Origin: Arion vulgaris
Taxonomy: Eukaryota > Mollusca > Gastropoda > Stylommatophora > Arionidae
DNA: 64,000 nt
NCBI GenBank assembly: GCA_020796225.1
Contig: CM036769.1
Location: 1,727,001-1,791,000, forward strand
Direction: 5' to 3'
The position numbers and the translations under genes are program-made. Positions 40,320-50,235 of the stretch are shown here, one piece after another. Every line of letters starts with the position of its first letter. The stretch's first letter is position 1. Below the pieces are notes generated by a model that ran no database searches, was not told the origin of the DNA, and saw only the letters and a list, made by a program, of their open reading frames with translations.

Positions 40320-40800
40320 TAAACAAAAACATAGAAAACATATATAAGAAACTATCAAACATAGAAACTCACATGAGAAATAATAACATTAAACAAATGT
40401 TGACAAGAAAAAATATATAAAAAACAGAGACAATCTAAACTGCTAGGAATGTTTTATTGATTTAGATAGAAGAGATCCTGCATTAAAGATCTCATTCTTG
40501 AAAAGCAAGCCTCCAACAAGAAGATATATTTATCTAACATTATCTGAAAGGGCGTGCTGTGATCTCTTGTCTTCAAATCAAATGGTTTTTATTTTTTTAA
40601 AATCACATTGTCAAACCCTCAAAAACAACATGGAGAGAATCAGCTTTCTCTATTCTCACAGCAATCTCTCTTCCCCAAAGCGGACAGAAGCATGGACAGA
40701 GCTGATGTCATCAATGTGGTATGGCTCATTTATATGATGTGGGCGAGTCTCAGACACTGAAACGAGTCAGAGAATTAGTTAGGAGTTAAGTTTGGACAAG
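40320..40800. other. No recognised feature
   Basis: AT-rich in its first half. A 79-codon frame at 40498-40737 resembles nothing I know. Confidence 0.45.
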
Positions 40801-40807
40801 CCAGACA

Positions 40808-41017
40808 GTGTCTCATCGTGGTAGCGAGAGAAGGTATACTAATCAACATCTCATGTGTACGGTGAGCAAATGGACCTTAGGATGGCTGCTGCAGCGGAGG
40901 ACAGAGCACGAATGGGACTGTCCAATGTGCCATGACGTTGGATCGCATAACAACATCTTAGAAGGACGAAATGATTACGGCATCTCCTTTTCCATTTCCC
41001 TTGCAGACTCCACTTAA
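40808..41017 (+). other. Short ORF with W-x-C-P-x-C motif
   Basis: A 69-codon frame contains CTVSKWTLGWLLQRRTEHEW and DCPMCHDVGSHN. A related arrangement (LRYLLWETKQLWVCPECNDI) occurs at 44858-45148, which argues for a repeated element. The family is not recognised. Confidence 0.35.
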
Positions 41018-41084
41018 GTGCTTGTCTTGTGACATTCGACTGTTTCTTCCGCAGTGCTGTGAAACATAGACCCCTAAAAAATTT

Positions 41085-41320
41085 CTTCTAAATCACCATC
41101 AATTACCTTGTACTGAGCAGAACTATGCCCCCCTCCCCCACGCTCTCCATAGTCCTCCGGAATTTCTCTAATAGGCCAGATGTCCCGGCTCTGCAGCCGT
41201 CATGTTCAAAACCATCAGTTATATCATGAATCCATCTTCTCTGTGGTCTTCCTCCTTCCATGATGGTCTTCTCTAGCCCTTCTTTCTCATTTACTCTTAA
41301 TAATCTTCATCTTATGTTCA
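41085..41320 (-). mobile_element. RTE-like LINE 3' tail
   Basis: In minus sense GGGCTAGAGAAGACCATCAT, GGAAGGAGGAAGACCACAGA and GAAGATGGATTCATGATATA is the GLEKTIMEGG ... GRPQRRWIHDI tail, broken. Confidence 0.72.
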
Positions 41321-41324
41321 CCCA

Positions 41325-41732
41325 CTATGAATTCTGGCATAGTCAGAGCACCTGGATTTCTGAAAGAGACAGAGCACACACGGGAGATGTACCCTGAGTG
41401 TACAGATGTCGATTCTATAAATTTGTCAAATTAATCAGAGAAAAACCGCATGCATAAAACCACACCCTCCTCCCCCACATTTGATCGCAAATTCTGATTA
41501 CAATATTTTAACGTATGAATATGAAATAATAACATTGACAATAACAACATCTATATCAACATAATGAGCGTACATATTAATTAATAACATTTGGAAAACA
41601 ACGCAAATTTCACATATAATATATCATGATATCAAACAGCACAAAAAATCCCTTGCAAAATCACTGAATGGTCAGCAAAGTGATGACAAAAACAGGTCTT
41701 TCAATTTGGAGTGATGTTCTTTTCTGTCTTTT
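41325..41732. other. No recognised feature
   Basis: AT-rich spacer of about 400 bp. Confidence 0.5.
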
Positions 41733-41734
41733 TT

Positions 41735-41955
41735 AAAAACGTTTTATATCAACCACTTGTTAAATCACTCTTTATGATTTTTATGTGATCCGAGTCTAAT
41801 AGCGATTGTACGCTGTGCCAGTTATGCGCCTACAAGTACACCAGCACATCCGGTTTCTATGACCTCTACCTCAGTCGCCTCTCACAACATACCTTGTAGG
41901 TAGCAGTGTTACTATTCTTGGCTCCCCTTGTGAGCCTTGACAACACACGGTCGAT
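41735..41955 (-). mobile_element. SINE-G copy
   Basis: A diverged minus copy (TATATCAACCACTTGTTAAA to CCTTGTGAGCCTTGACAACA). Confidence 0.82.
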
Positions 41956-41959
41956 TTTC

Positions 41960-42360
41960 CATGAATAACCATGTGTGCTCCGTTCTCATTTTTACACAGA
42001 AAGATCTCAGCGGCAGAGCACGAACTCCATAGCACCGACGAGGGTTCCCGGTGACATTTTGAAGATGGAGAAATATTTATGTAGCAATTTTATTTTTAAT
42101 CTTTTCTAACGAATTTGGCCCAGGCAGTGGCTTTCCAGCCTGCTCTTCACTATTTTAAACTGCCAAGGGTTTTTTTACGTGCTCAAATTGAACACGGGAC
42201 CTATGTTTTATCATCCATTTCTTATAGGACTAGGAACTCAATCTCACCTACTAGATCAGGGATTTCTGGAAAAATATCCTGATGACTGAACGAGGGAGCG
42301 AACCTGGTACCTTTGGCACAAGAGACGACCACCTCACCTCTACGCCACAGAGAGCCCTAT
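41960..42360 (-). mobile_element. SINE-C copy
   Basis: Minus copy with the head at 42360: GTGGCGTAGAGGTGAGGTGG as A-box region and ACCAGGTTCGCTCCCTCGTT as B box. It ends at AACCATGTGTGCTC, lacking its tail. It is nested end-to-end with SINE-G. Confidence 0.87.
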
Positions 42361-42361
42361 T

Positions 42362-42835
42362 TGTTCAGTATTATCTCCCTGTTGTCCACTGCTTCGTTCC
42401 CCCCGTTTATTTTACTGACTGTCACAATGTGTGATTACCACGCTAGAACAAGAAATTAACAAACATAATTAATTTCTGGGAATTATGATCAAAACCACAA
42501 TTAAGTCTTATAACTAAAAACATGCATTTGCAGACCGTAGAGCATGAAATGTTTGTGACATTTCTACACCAAAGTATGTTGGAGGAAGGAGGGCCAATTC
42601 CTTTCCTCACTTGTGGAATGTCAAATGCAGGACATGAACCCACAGCCCTTTTTGTGTCCTGATTCGGTATACATATATAAATTAATTTGTCAAATTTATT
42701 AGTAAAACAACAAGCTTTATTACATAAAATTATTCGACTCGGAAATGAAATGAGTTATAAATACATTTTAAACAAGTTCTATAATTGCAATGACTTCTAA
42801 AATACAATGTCAACACATTTCAAACTATAAATGAA
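42362..42835. other. No recognised feature
   Basis: AT-rich spacer between two SINE-C copies. Confidence 0.45.
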
Positions 42836-42837
42836 AC

Positions 42838-42968
42838 TGGGACCTCGCTGGTGCTACAGAGTTCATGCACTGCAGCTGAGATCTTCAGGTGTAAAAAAGA
42901 GATCGGAGCACACATGGTTACTCACTGAAGTGCAATGATGATGGGTCTATCAATCAATCAATCAATCT
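42838..42968 (+). mobile_element. SINE-C 3' end with (CAAT)n tail
   Basis: GACCTCGCTGGTGCTACAGA, GAGATCTTCAGGTGTAAAAA and TGGTTACTCACTGAAGTGCA, ending ATCAATCAATCAATCAATC. Confidence 0.83.
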
Positions 42969-43134
42969 CGAAATGAAACTGTCAAAAATTCTATTTTTGC
43001 ATTGACTTATAAATGAAACCTGTTTCTTCAGATGGGAACATTGTGGTCAAAATAAAACAAACAATTGGAACGGCAAATGTAGCTTACATCAGGTTTTGTA
43101 ACATCTGGAGATCTAACATTTGTGGCACTAAGAT

Positions 43135-43390
43135 TTCTTCCTCTGCTCCATATCGACCACTTGTTAACCACTCTGTGTGATTTGTATGTGATTTGAGCCT
43201 AAGAGTGATTGTACGTTGTGCTAGTTATGCAACTACAAGTAGGCCAGCACATCCAATTTCAGTGACGCTTTTTATTTACTAGGGTAGCTTCCATAGTCTC
43301 CTACTTCAGTCATCTCTTATGACATGCCTTGTAGGCCGCATTGTTACTATTCTTTGCTCTTCCTTGCGAGCCTCTGCAACACACAGGCGG
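43135..43390 (-). mobile_element. SINE-G copy downstream of AP1M1, carrying AATAAA
   Basis: Minus copy, same sense as AP1M1. Its internal AGTAAATAAAAAGC supplies the first canonical AATAAA (43271-43276 on plus as TTTATT) found downstream of the AP1M1 stop, about 650 bp away. Confidence 0.85.
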
Positions 43391-43617
43391 GCACACAATC
43401 AAATTGAGCTTAATTCCTATGTACCCGTAGGTGCCACAAGGACTGATGATAACAATGATAAATTTAACCACTACACATCTGACAAATGCAATGAGCTATC
43501 AAGAAAATTGCACCAAACCTAAATATGAAATGAACTACAAATGGAATTGTAAAAAATATAAATATGCGATGTAACGATACACATTTGACAATTTGTAGTC
43601 AGCTATAAATGAAATGA

Positions 43618-43740
43618 CAACACTTCTTCCCATTTATATGTGCTATAAATTACACTGTGACACTTCTTCCCATTTATATGTGCTATAAATTACACTGTGA
43701 CACTTCTTCCCATTTATATGTGCTATAAATTACACTTCAT
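43618..43740. repeat. 40-bp repeat, 3 copies
   Basis: The unit is CACTTCTTCCCATTTATATG followed by TGCTATAAATTACACTGTGA. It lies in the presumed AP1M1 3' untranslated region. Confidence 0.95.
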
Positions 43741-43928
43741 CCTATTTATATACGCTATAAATGAAGCTTGTAATACTCCATACCATTTATATGGGCTATA
43801 AATGACACTACAGCATCTGTGACTGCCACAGCAAACTGCCAAAATGTCCAAGTATATATATATTTCAAACAAACTTGCATGCATAAAAATTAAGTCATGC
43901 AGTATCTACAATGACTTTCAAGCTTATT

Positions 43929-44027
43929 TTAGTTGGTCCTGAGCTGGTAATCTCCATTCTGGGTAATGTACCTGACCCAGGGCAGAGCTTGGTAACCACT
44001 CTTCTCGATGATTTTGAGGTAGCGTAC
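43929..44027 (-). CDS. AP1M1: AP1M1 last coding exon
   Basis: Thirty-two codons plus TAA, starting VRYLKIIEKSGYQ after the acceptor TTACAG and ending GDYQLRTN. The C-terminal residue is Asn; in vertebrates it is Gln, as I recall. Confidence 0.97.
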   Translation of the reverse strand, partial: VRYLKIIEKSGYQALPWVRYITQNGDYQLRTN

Positions 44028-44159
44028 CTGTAATGAGATCAAACACAGGTGGTAAGTGGTAAATATTAGACCCCATTCACTGGAAATGTACAGGCTTCAT
44101 GGATAGAGCCATTCTCAACAGCTTCTAGCCATCTGTAATTTCATTTAGGGATACTACTG

Positions 44160-44490
44160 CACACCGGTTGAGAAGAGACCAGTTGAGAAACTAAGACATG
44201 AGGAAACAAGTGGGTATAACATCAGCAATGAACTTCATCAAGAAACAACAAATTAAAGGGTTCGGCTGCATAAGCAGATTATCAATAGCCAGTGCACTCA
44301 AAGAGCAATGTTGCTCCGATACAAAGCAAAAGGCAGGCCACGCAAAAGATGGACCTCAGCGATAAAAGAGGCGACGAAAGATACTATTTATGAAGCGCAC
44401 ACCAGGACTCGTTCTAGAAATCTCTTCTTATCCTGACGCTGTGAGGCAAAACAGGATTGAAGAAAGAAAAGACAGACTGCACATACCAAC
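44160..44490 (+). mobile_element. RTE-like LINE fragment, third subfamily (antisense in AP1M1 intron)
   Basis: AACTAAGACATGAGGAAACA, CAATGTTGCTCCGATACAAA, GCAGGCCACGCAAAAGATGG and TCCTGACGCTGTGAGGCAAA. Broken and 5' truncated. Confidence 0.75.
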
Positions 44491-44754
44491 GCTAGATATT
44501 ATATACATTTCCACACACAACAACCCTGATCAAACACGGGTGGTAAATGTTTATCACCATTCACTGGAAATGTCCAGGTTTCAAATGTTGCAGTAATGAG
44601 AAAGTGGTTATTTATTGATGAAAACTTATAATAATACTGATATTTCTGAGCGTTAAATTGAAGTGGTAACATATAGCATTGGTTTAATATGTTGTGTTAT
44701 TTTAAAAATAGATTTGTCTTTCTCTAACAATATTGGAGGTCACACGACGGTTGT

Positions 44755-45150
44755 GGTCTGATTTCTTAGAAGTTTTACCTGAGCTCGCTGGCCTAATGTG
44801 GTCGGGGGACACAGCTTGCATCAACAGCATTGATTGTTGGGGAGTTGAAGATCAGCATTGATTGTTGGGGAGTTGAAGATAGATAAGGGGAATGTTCAAT
44901 CTCTTCCTGATTGTCTGTTGGATGAAGACACTAAATTGGATGTTGAATCGATCCACCGATTTAAGCAGTTTGGAGTTACCCGTTGTGCGGGTAGAAATGG
45001 ATGCCTGAGAGGCAGAGTGAGGAGTGTGTTTAACCAGCGAGTCACAGGAACCATCAGTATGCTTACTCTTCGATATCTGTTGTGGGAGACTAAGCAGCTA
45101 TGGGTCTGCCCGGAGTGCAATGACATCAGTTTAGTAACCAATCACTGAAA
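44755..45150 (+). other. Unrecognised ORF with C-P-x-C motif
   Basis: A frame of 96 codons (44858-45148) contains VESIHRFKQFGVTRCAGRNG, VFNQRVTGTISMLTLRYLLW and WVCPECNDISLVTNH. A 27-bp stretch (GATCAGCATTGATTGTTGGG) is duplicated at its start. Similarity to 40808-41017 suggests a repeated element, not a host gene. It lies antisense in an AP1M1 intron. Confidence 0.35.
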
Positions 45151-45189
45151 ATATACTAGTTCAGGTCATCAAGGAACATGTCCCATGCG

Positions 45190-45405
45190 GAAAGTCACTT
45201 TCATCACAGCCTGCATGAAAAACTGTCCCTAGAAAATTCTCCCGCCTCCTCCAGCATCATGTTGAAGATTCATTTGATGTTCCGCTGCCACCTTAGTCTT
45301 TGTCGTCCCCTGCTGTGTACTCTATTAATCATGCCTTCCATTATCATTCTATCCAAACGACTGTGACTTTTCATGTGGCCAAAATATTCTAGGACAGGAT
45401 GTCAT
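45190..45405 (-). mobile_element. RTE-like LINE tail
   Basis: In minus sense CCACATGAAAAGTCACAGTC, GATAATGGAAGGCATGATTA, GACAAAGACTAAGGTGGCAG and CTTCAACATGATGCTGGAGG encode a broken GHMKSHSRLDRMIMEGMI ... FNMMLEEAGEF tail. Confidence 0.72.
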
Positions 45406-45414
45406 TTATGAGCC

Positions 45415-45600
45415 AATGTTCTTTGACATGCAGGTCTTGTAGGATATCTTCGACATGCAGGTCTTGTAGGATATCAGGTAAACGAACAAATAATATGTTG
45501 GTATATTATTATTATTTTTACATTTCATAGCGTGTTCATCCAGCCATTATACTAGGTCACTGAGCATGTGCAGTGTAAACTAGGTAAAATGTAGTTGCAC
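45415..45600 (-). repeat. Dispersed repeat, copy of the 36100 element
   Basis: TTTGACATGCAGGTCTTGTA and CTTCGACATGCAGGTCTTGT (a 29-bp duplication), then GGTCACTGAGCATGTGCAG, are the reverse of the phrases at 36100-36240. Confidence 0.6.
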
Positions 45601-45674
45601 CATTTGTGAACAGTGAATATAATTTAAAAATGTGATCAACATTTCTTTGATTATCAAAACCGCCTATATGTTGC

Positions 45675-45900
45675 CGGGCTCGTAAGGGGAGCAAAGAATA
45701 GTAACACTACAACCTACAAGGTATGTCATAAAGAGGCGATGGAGGTAGGGGCCTAGGGAAGCTATCTAGTAAATAAAACTAGTCTGGTCTACTTATAGGC
45801 GCACAACTGGCACAACCTACAATAGTTCTTAGGCTTAGATCACATACAAATCACAAAGAGTGGTTAACAAGTGGTCGATATGGAGCGTTCGAAGAAGTAG
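45675..45900 (+). mobile_element. SINE-G copy
   Basis: GGGCTCGTAAGGGGAGCAAA to TATGGAGCGTTCGAAGAAGT. The middle (AGAAATCGGATGTGC) is partly deleted. Confidence 0.85.
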
Positions 45901-46029
45901 AAGACTTAAAAAACTAACTAGTCTGGAAGACATAAATAAAGAGATACGAGAAAGATGATAACAATGGATTGTGCATGTTCTCAAGATGAGAAAAAAAGTT
46001 GCACAAGACATACAATGTAGTGGAAACTG

Positions 46030-46110
46030 CAGGAACATCAGATCACATACAAATGACAAATAGTGGTTCAAAAAGTGGTTGATATGAAACGTTGGAAGAA
46101 GAATGGTCAA
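46030..46110 (+). mobile_element. SINE-G 3' fragment
   Basis: ATCACATACAAATGACAAAT ... GATATGAAACGTTGGAAGAA only. Confidence 0.7.
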
Positions 46111-46204
46111 AACATACATTTACGCACATTTAGGTTTTTTTTTCCAACATGCAAAACATTAATGTCTTTTAGATTTTTGTTTCTATAAAATATAAAGTCA
46201 TATT

Positions 46205-46400
46205 TACAAATAACAAAAGTAAAGGAACCTATTTTCATACCATGAGATAAGTTACAGTGTAAGGTCAATATATTTTTTTTTTACATATGACATATGGTGG
46301 TTGATGTAATCAATATCACTTCAACCACTTTTACTTCCCAGTTTTTCTCTGATACCCATTTGAAGCTGGGTCGACCTGAGAGCCGAAAATGATAGCATAA
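46205..46400. repeat. Unclassified interspersed repeat, copy 2
   Basis: AAAGGAACCTATTTTCATAC, CCAGTTTTTCTCTGATACCC and GACCTGAGAGCCG pair with the segment at 23010-23320. Confidence 0.45.
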
Positions 46401-46409
46401 CCATAACAA

Positions 46410-46618
46410 GCCCAGCATAAGAGAAGTTAGAAAATGATACCAGTTTAAGAGAAGTTAGAAAATGATACCAGTATAAGAGAAGTTAGAAAATGATACCAGT
46501 ATAAGAGAAGTTAGAAAATGATACCAGTTTAAGAGAAGTTAGAAAATGATACCAGTATAAGAGAAGTTGGAAAATGATACCAGTATAAGAGAAGTTAGAA
46601 AATGATACTAGTACCAAA
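46410..46618. repeat. 28-bp minisatellite, about 7 copies, next to an AP1M1 donor
   Basis: The unit is ATAAGAGAAGTTAGAAAATG plus ATACCAGT. In gene sense it begins about 20 bp after the donor of the 46640-46765 exon. Confidence 0.95.
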
Positions 46619-46639
46619 AAAGTGAGAAAAACTACATAC

Positions 46640-46765
46640 CTGAATACCGGAGACAGTAAAATATGGAATCTCAAACTTGACACTGATGGGTGGTTTGCCT
46701 TCAATTTCTTCATTCTGCACACTTGGTAAGCCAAAATGAGCACGCATGAGATATTCTTTTCCACC
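46640..46765 (-). CDS. AP1M1: AP1M1 coding exon
   Basis: Forty-two codons: GGKEYLMRAHFGLPSVQNEE ... VKFEIPYFTVSGIQ. Acceptor CCCAG, donor CAG|GTATGT, phase 0 at both ends. Confidence 0.97.
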
Positions 46766-46799
46766 CTGGGAATAAAATCAACAGAAAATGTAGGTATGC

Positions 46800-47170
46800 A
46801 AACTGGCAATAACAATAGCTAAGCTAACAAAACATCAAGACAACGGTAAAATGTTTAGTTTAGTCGTTGGATCATCATCACTAAACATCCAACCAATTAC
46901 TCCATAAGTGCTCCGATCTCCTCCTCAGTATGTCTCTCAGCGTGTGACAACTAACGACACCGGTTCTTTGTTGGTTTACTATTCTTCTTTGACTACCAGT
47001 ATAGTGCTCTTGTCTAGCTACACTACACTTGTTATTCTTGCAGTCTGGTTAGTGTTGTAGATTCACCAATATTACTTGAACTTACACTGCCTCTCTCCTT
47101 TAGGGAATTTATAATATCAACCATAGCTCACCTGCTTTTTACAGCAGCTGCAACAACAAGCTATCTGCGC
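46800..47170. other. No recognised feature (intron)
   Basis: AP1M1 intron sequence with no array or known repeat. A possible decayed LINE start cannot be excluded. Confidence 0.4.
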
Positions 47171-47171
47171 T

Positions 47172-47520
47172 TTAATTTTCCCTTACACCTGCATGCCTTG
47201 ACACAAAAATAAAATTGATGTTTGCCAGCCTAGACCTCTTCATTGACTCCAACCATTGTCTCCGAACCCCACCTGTTTCCATCTTCCTGAACATGTGAAG
47301 TGTCGGTCTGCTGATTCTCAACTCTGATATTGCTAGTACGAAATGCCACCAGCTGAAGATGGAGATACTTTCTGGGTTGTCAGCCTGTATAAGCAAGGGT
47401 ATTTTTGTATTTACTGGTCCCACTTGTGTGTGTTTAGCAGAGACCACATAGCTCAGTGGTTGGTGTGCTAGAAAATGGGTACCCAACTATTTCCTGCTGG
47501 AACACAATTCAGATTTATCC
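47172..47520 (-). mobile_element. RNase H-type LINE fragment
   Basis: The minus frame reads TLHMFRKMETGGVRRQWLES and ANINFIFVSRHAGVREN: the RNase H region (usual form FIFVPGHAGVRGNERAD), cut off before its end. Confidence 0.75.
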
Positions 47521-47549
47521 CCTAGGCTGGAGCTATCATGTAAATTCTA

Positions 47550-47640
47550 TTATCTTTGCTTGATAAAGACCTTTTGGTCGAAACGTTGTTGTGTATTGTT
47601 ATTGTAAAACTATAGTACTTTGTTATGTGTTTTGCAAATT
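47550..47640 (+). repeat. Interspersed repeat with hairpin motif
   Basis: TTGCTTGATAAAGACCTTTT then GGTCGAAACGTTGTTGTGTA and TGTAAAACTATAGTACTTTG. AAGACC/GGTC pair around TTTT. Confidence 0.6.
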
Positions 47641-47706
47641 CTATTATACAGAGGCAAAACAGGATTACAGAAAACAAACAAACAGACATAAAACAAGAAA
47701 ACTTAC

Positions 47707-47865
47707 AGGAAAAGATTTGATTGTCCAAATGACACAGTTGATCTCTGGAACATACTTGCAGTTGCCAACTGTAGTCTTGAACTTGGGAGAGTCTGCATCA
47801 TTTGGTACTGGGATAATGATTTCAACATTGTTGGCGGTTGATCTTCGTTTGAACTGACTTTTAGC
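47707..47865 (-). CDS. AP1M1: AP1M1 coding exon
   Basis: Fifty-three codons: AKSQFKRRSTANNVEIIIPV, PNDADSPKFKTTVGNC, ending VIWTIKSFP. Donor CCT|GTAAGT, acceptor CTCAG, phase 0. Confidence 0.97.
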
Positions 47866-47969
47866 CTGAGATGAGATAAATAGTTTGATATTATGCTTGA
47901 GAAACCAGGCTAATGTAGTATAGTGATATAAAACATACAATGAAAGTTTGCAGAAATACATTAACCCTA

Positions 47970-48130
47970 AAGGGTCTAAAGCCAAAGGACTGACTTTATT
48001 GCACCTGATTTTACTCCATATAGCTCAGTCCCTCTCCACATAAGTGGCATACCACCTGTAGAGAGCATTGCACAAAGCACACACTCCGTAGCTCCGGCAA
48101 CAATCCCAGGGGTCTCTGGATAGAAAAGCA
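47970..48130 (-). mobile_element. SINE-B copy
   Basis: In minus sense: CCAGAGACCCCTGGGATTGT, GGAGCTACGGAGTGTGTGCT, TATGCCACTTATGTGGAGAG and TATATGGAGTAAAATCAGGT. Confidence 0.78.
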
Positions 48131-48139
48131 CGTTAACTT

Positions 48140-48405
48140 CTTCGAACACTCCATATTGACCACTTGTCAACCACTCTGTGTGATTTGTATGTGATCTGAG
48201 CCTAAGAGCGATTGTATGTTGTGCCAGTTATGCGCCTACGAATAGGCCAGCACATCCGATTTCTGCGCTGCTTTTTATTTACTAGGGTACCATCCCTAGG
48301 GTCTACATCAGTCGCCTCTTATGACATGCATTGTAGGCTGCAGTGGTAATATTCTTTGCTCCCTTGTGAGCCCGGCACCACAGGCGCACTTGTTAACAAA
48401 ATAGT
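48140..48405 (-). mobile_element. SINE-G copy
   Basis: Full-length minus copy placed directly upstream (in sense) of SINE-B: AACACTCCATATTGACCACT to CCTTGTGAGCCCGGCACCAC. Confidence 0.87.
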
Positions 48406-48514
48406 GCAGTCGGTTTGAACCACTGTCTTTGAAATCTCGGCAAATGAATATGAGGAATTTAATGGACGCATGGATAGTGCTGTCACAGTGAAACTGTTCA
48501 GGTTATGATTTTTC

Positions 48515-48640
48515 TTTTATGCCCCTGGCAGAAAAAACTCATTGGCCTTGCAATGGATTGAACCCGGGTTTCCTGCATGGGAGCTGCGCTCTAATCCATT
48601 CTGTCAGATGCTACTCCTGGGACTAAACTGTTTAATAATA
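48515..48640 (-). mobile_element. SINE-I (tRNA-like head)
   Basis: In minus sense AGTAGCATCTGACAGAATGG, TTAGAGCGCAGCTCCCATGC and the B box GGGTTCAATCC are followed by GCCAATGAGTTTTTTCTGCC and AGGGGCATAAAAG. The head resembles a tRNA closely, but the anticodon arm was not verified. A related piece is fused to SINE-C at 23585. Confidence 0.6.
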
Positions 48641-48654
48641 CACAGCCAAACACG

Positions 48655-49205
48655 TAAGCACAAAGTACTTTAGTTTTACAAAATACAAAAACAGTGACGA
48701 TACACAGCAACGTTTCGATCAAAAGGCCTTTATCAAGCAAATGATCGCCCGAGTGGTTACCGGGCCCAAATTTGGGGTATAAAGAATAGAACCACTGTTA
48801 TCTGCCATGCATGTCCTAAGAGGCGACTAAGGAGGTTTGGCTGAAATCGGATGCATGTGTCCTAAACGTGTAGAAGTCTATGCGTTTAGGGACCTACCAA
48901 ACCAATGTGCAACGTATACACGTTCTTGGCAAAGATCAAACATATCACAAGAGTGATTAAAATTGATCGTAAAGAACGAGCGCAAAGAAGAAGAAGCAAG
49001 CGATAGAACAGGAGTGGAATTTCAAAGAACACTACATATGGACGACCACATACAGAGACATTCAAACGTATCTGCTATTTGAAATTTGTCACTCCTGTTG
49101 TATCGTTTGCTTGATAAACCTTTGGCCCAAAGCGTTGCTGTGTAACGTCACTGTTTTGTATTTTGTAAAACTAAAGTACTTTGTTCTTACGTGTTTTACT
49201 ACTTT
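48655..49205. repeat. Long inverted repeat of the hairpin-motif element, one arm split by a SINE
   Basis: 48655-48748 plus 49000-49025 (minus sense) mirror 49080-49205 (plus sense): TTGCTTGATAAAGGCCTTTT / TTGCTTGATAAACCTTTGGC, TTTGTATTTTGTAAAACTAA. The left arm is interrupted by the G2 element at 48750-48995, with GCAAATGAT/GCAAGCGAT as probable target duplication. Confidence 0.7.
48750..48995 (+). mobile_element. SINE-G2, a diverged relative of SINE-G
   Basis: GCCCGAGTGGTTACCGGGCC looks like a tRNA-type A-box head. GTCCTAAGAGGCGACTAAGG and AAATCGGATG are shared with SINE-G, the middle differs, and the end is GCGCAAAGAAGAAGAAG. The second copy is at 58140-58390. Confidence 0.75.
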
Positions 49206-49245
49206 ACTAAGTTTCACTGCAGTCTTCCCCTTTTTTAATATTACA

Positions 49246-49912
49246 CATGTAGACAGACTGAAGGAGAGTGCTATAATGATAGTTCTCATATAAATGATGT
49301 AGACAGACTGAAGAAGAGTGCTATAATGATAGTTCACATATAAATGATGTAGACAGACTGAAGGAGAGTGCTATAATGATAGTCCTCATATAAATGATGT
49401 AGACAGACTGAAGAAGAGTGCTATAATGATAGTTCACATATAAATGATGTAGACAGACTGAAGGAGAGTGCTATAATGATAGTCCTCATATAAATGATGT
49501 AGACAGACTGAAGGAGAGTGCTATAATGATAGTCCTCATATAAATGATGTAGACAGACTGAAGGAGAGTGCTATAATGATAGTCCTCATATAAATGATGT
49601 AGACAGACTGAAGGAGAGTGCTATAATGATAGTTCTCATATAAATGACGTAGACAGACTGAAGGAGAGTGCTATAATGATAGTTCTCATATAAATGATGT
49701 AGACAGACTGAAGAAGAGTGCTATAATGATAGTCCTCATATAACTGATGTAGACAGACTGAAGGAGAGTGCTATAATGATAGTTCTCATATAAATTATGT
49801 AGACAGACTGAAGGAGAGTGCTATAATGATAGTTCTCTTTATAAATGATGTAGCCACACTGAAGAAGAGTGCTATAATGATAGTTCTCATATAACTGATG
49901 TAGACAGACTAC
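49246..49912. repeat. 50-bp minisatellite, 13 copies, next to an AP1M1 donor
   Basis: The unit contains ATGATGTAGACAGACTGAAG, GAGAGTGCTATAATGATAGT and TCTCATATAA. It resembles the 3' end of the RNase H-type LINE at 62225-62270 (GGAGTGCTATGATGACAGTC). It ends about 40 bp from the donor at 49951. Confidence 0.95.
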
Positions 49913-49951
49913 GATAGTTTGATCATATAGAAGATAGTAAATAATTGTTAC

Positions 49952-50023
49952 CTTGATCATGTATTCGACTCTGCTGTGTACATGGCGTTCAATCACCGAC
50001 TCCACCCATATAAGGGGCTTTAC
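49952..50023 (-). CDS. AP1M1: AP1M1 coding exon
   Basis: Twenty-four codons: VKPLIWVESVIERHVHSR VEYMIK. Acceptor TTGACAG, donor AAG|GTAACA, phase 0. A 21-bp array starts in place of the usual polypyrimidine tract. Confidence 0.96.
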
Positions 50024-50029
50024 CTGTCA

Positions 50030-50235
50030 AGATATGTATACAAAGTTGATGAATGTGTGTACAAAGTTGGTGAATGTGTGTACAAAGTTGGTGAATGTGT
50101 GTGTATAAAGTTGGTGAATGTGTGTACAGAGTTGGTGAATGTGTGTACAGAGTTGGTGAATGTGTGTATAAAGTTAATGAATATGTGTACAAAGTTGGTG
50201 AATGTGTGTACAAAGTTGGTGAATGTGGGTATAAC
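50030..50235. repeat. 21-bp repeat, 9-10 copies, at the AP1M1 acceptor
   Basis: The unit is GTGTGTACAAAGTTGGTGAAT. In gene sense (ATTCACCAACTTTGTACACAC) the last unit ends only about a dozen bases before the AG acceptor, so the array grew from the branch-point region itself. Confidence 0.95.

Noticed and set aside
47550..47640. Functional hammerhead ribozyme
   Set aside because: The conserved CTGATGA is not present; only the stem and CGAAACG resemble it.
49111..49337. Short ORFs on both strands near the 50-bp array
   Set aside because: They are made of the hairpin-motif repeat and the first array units.
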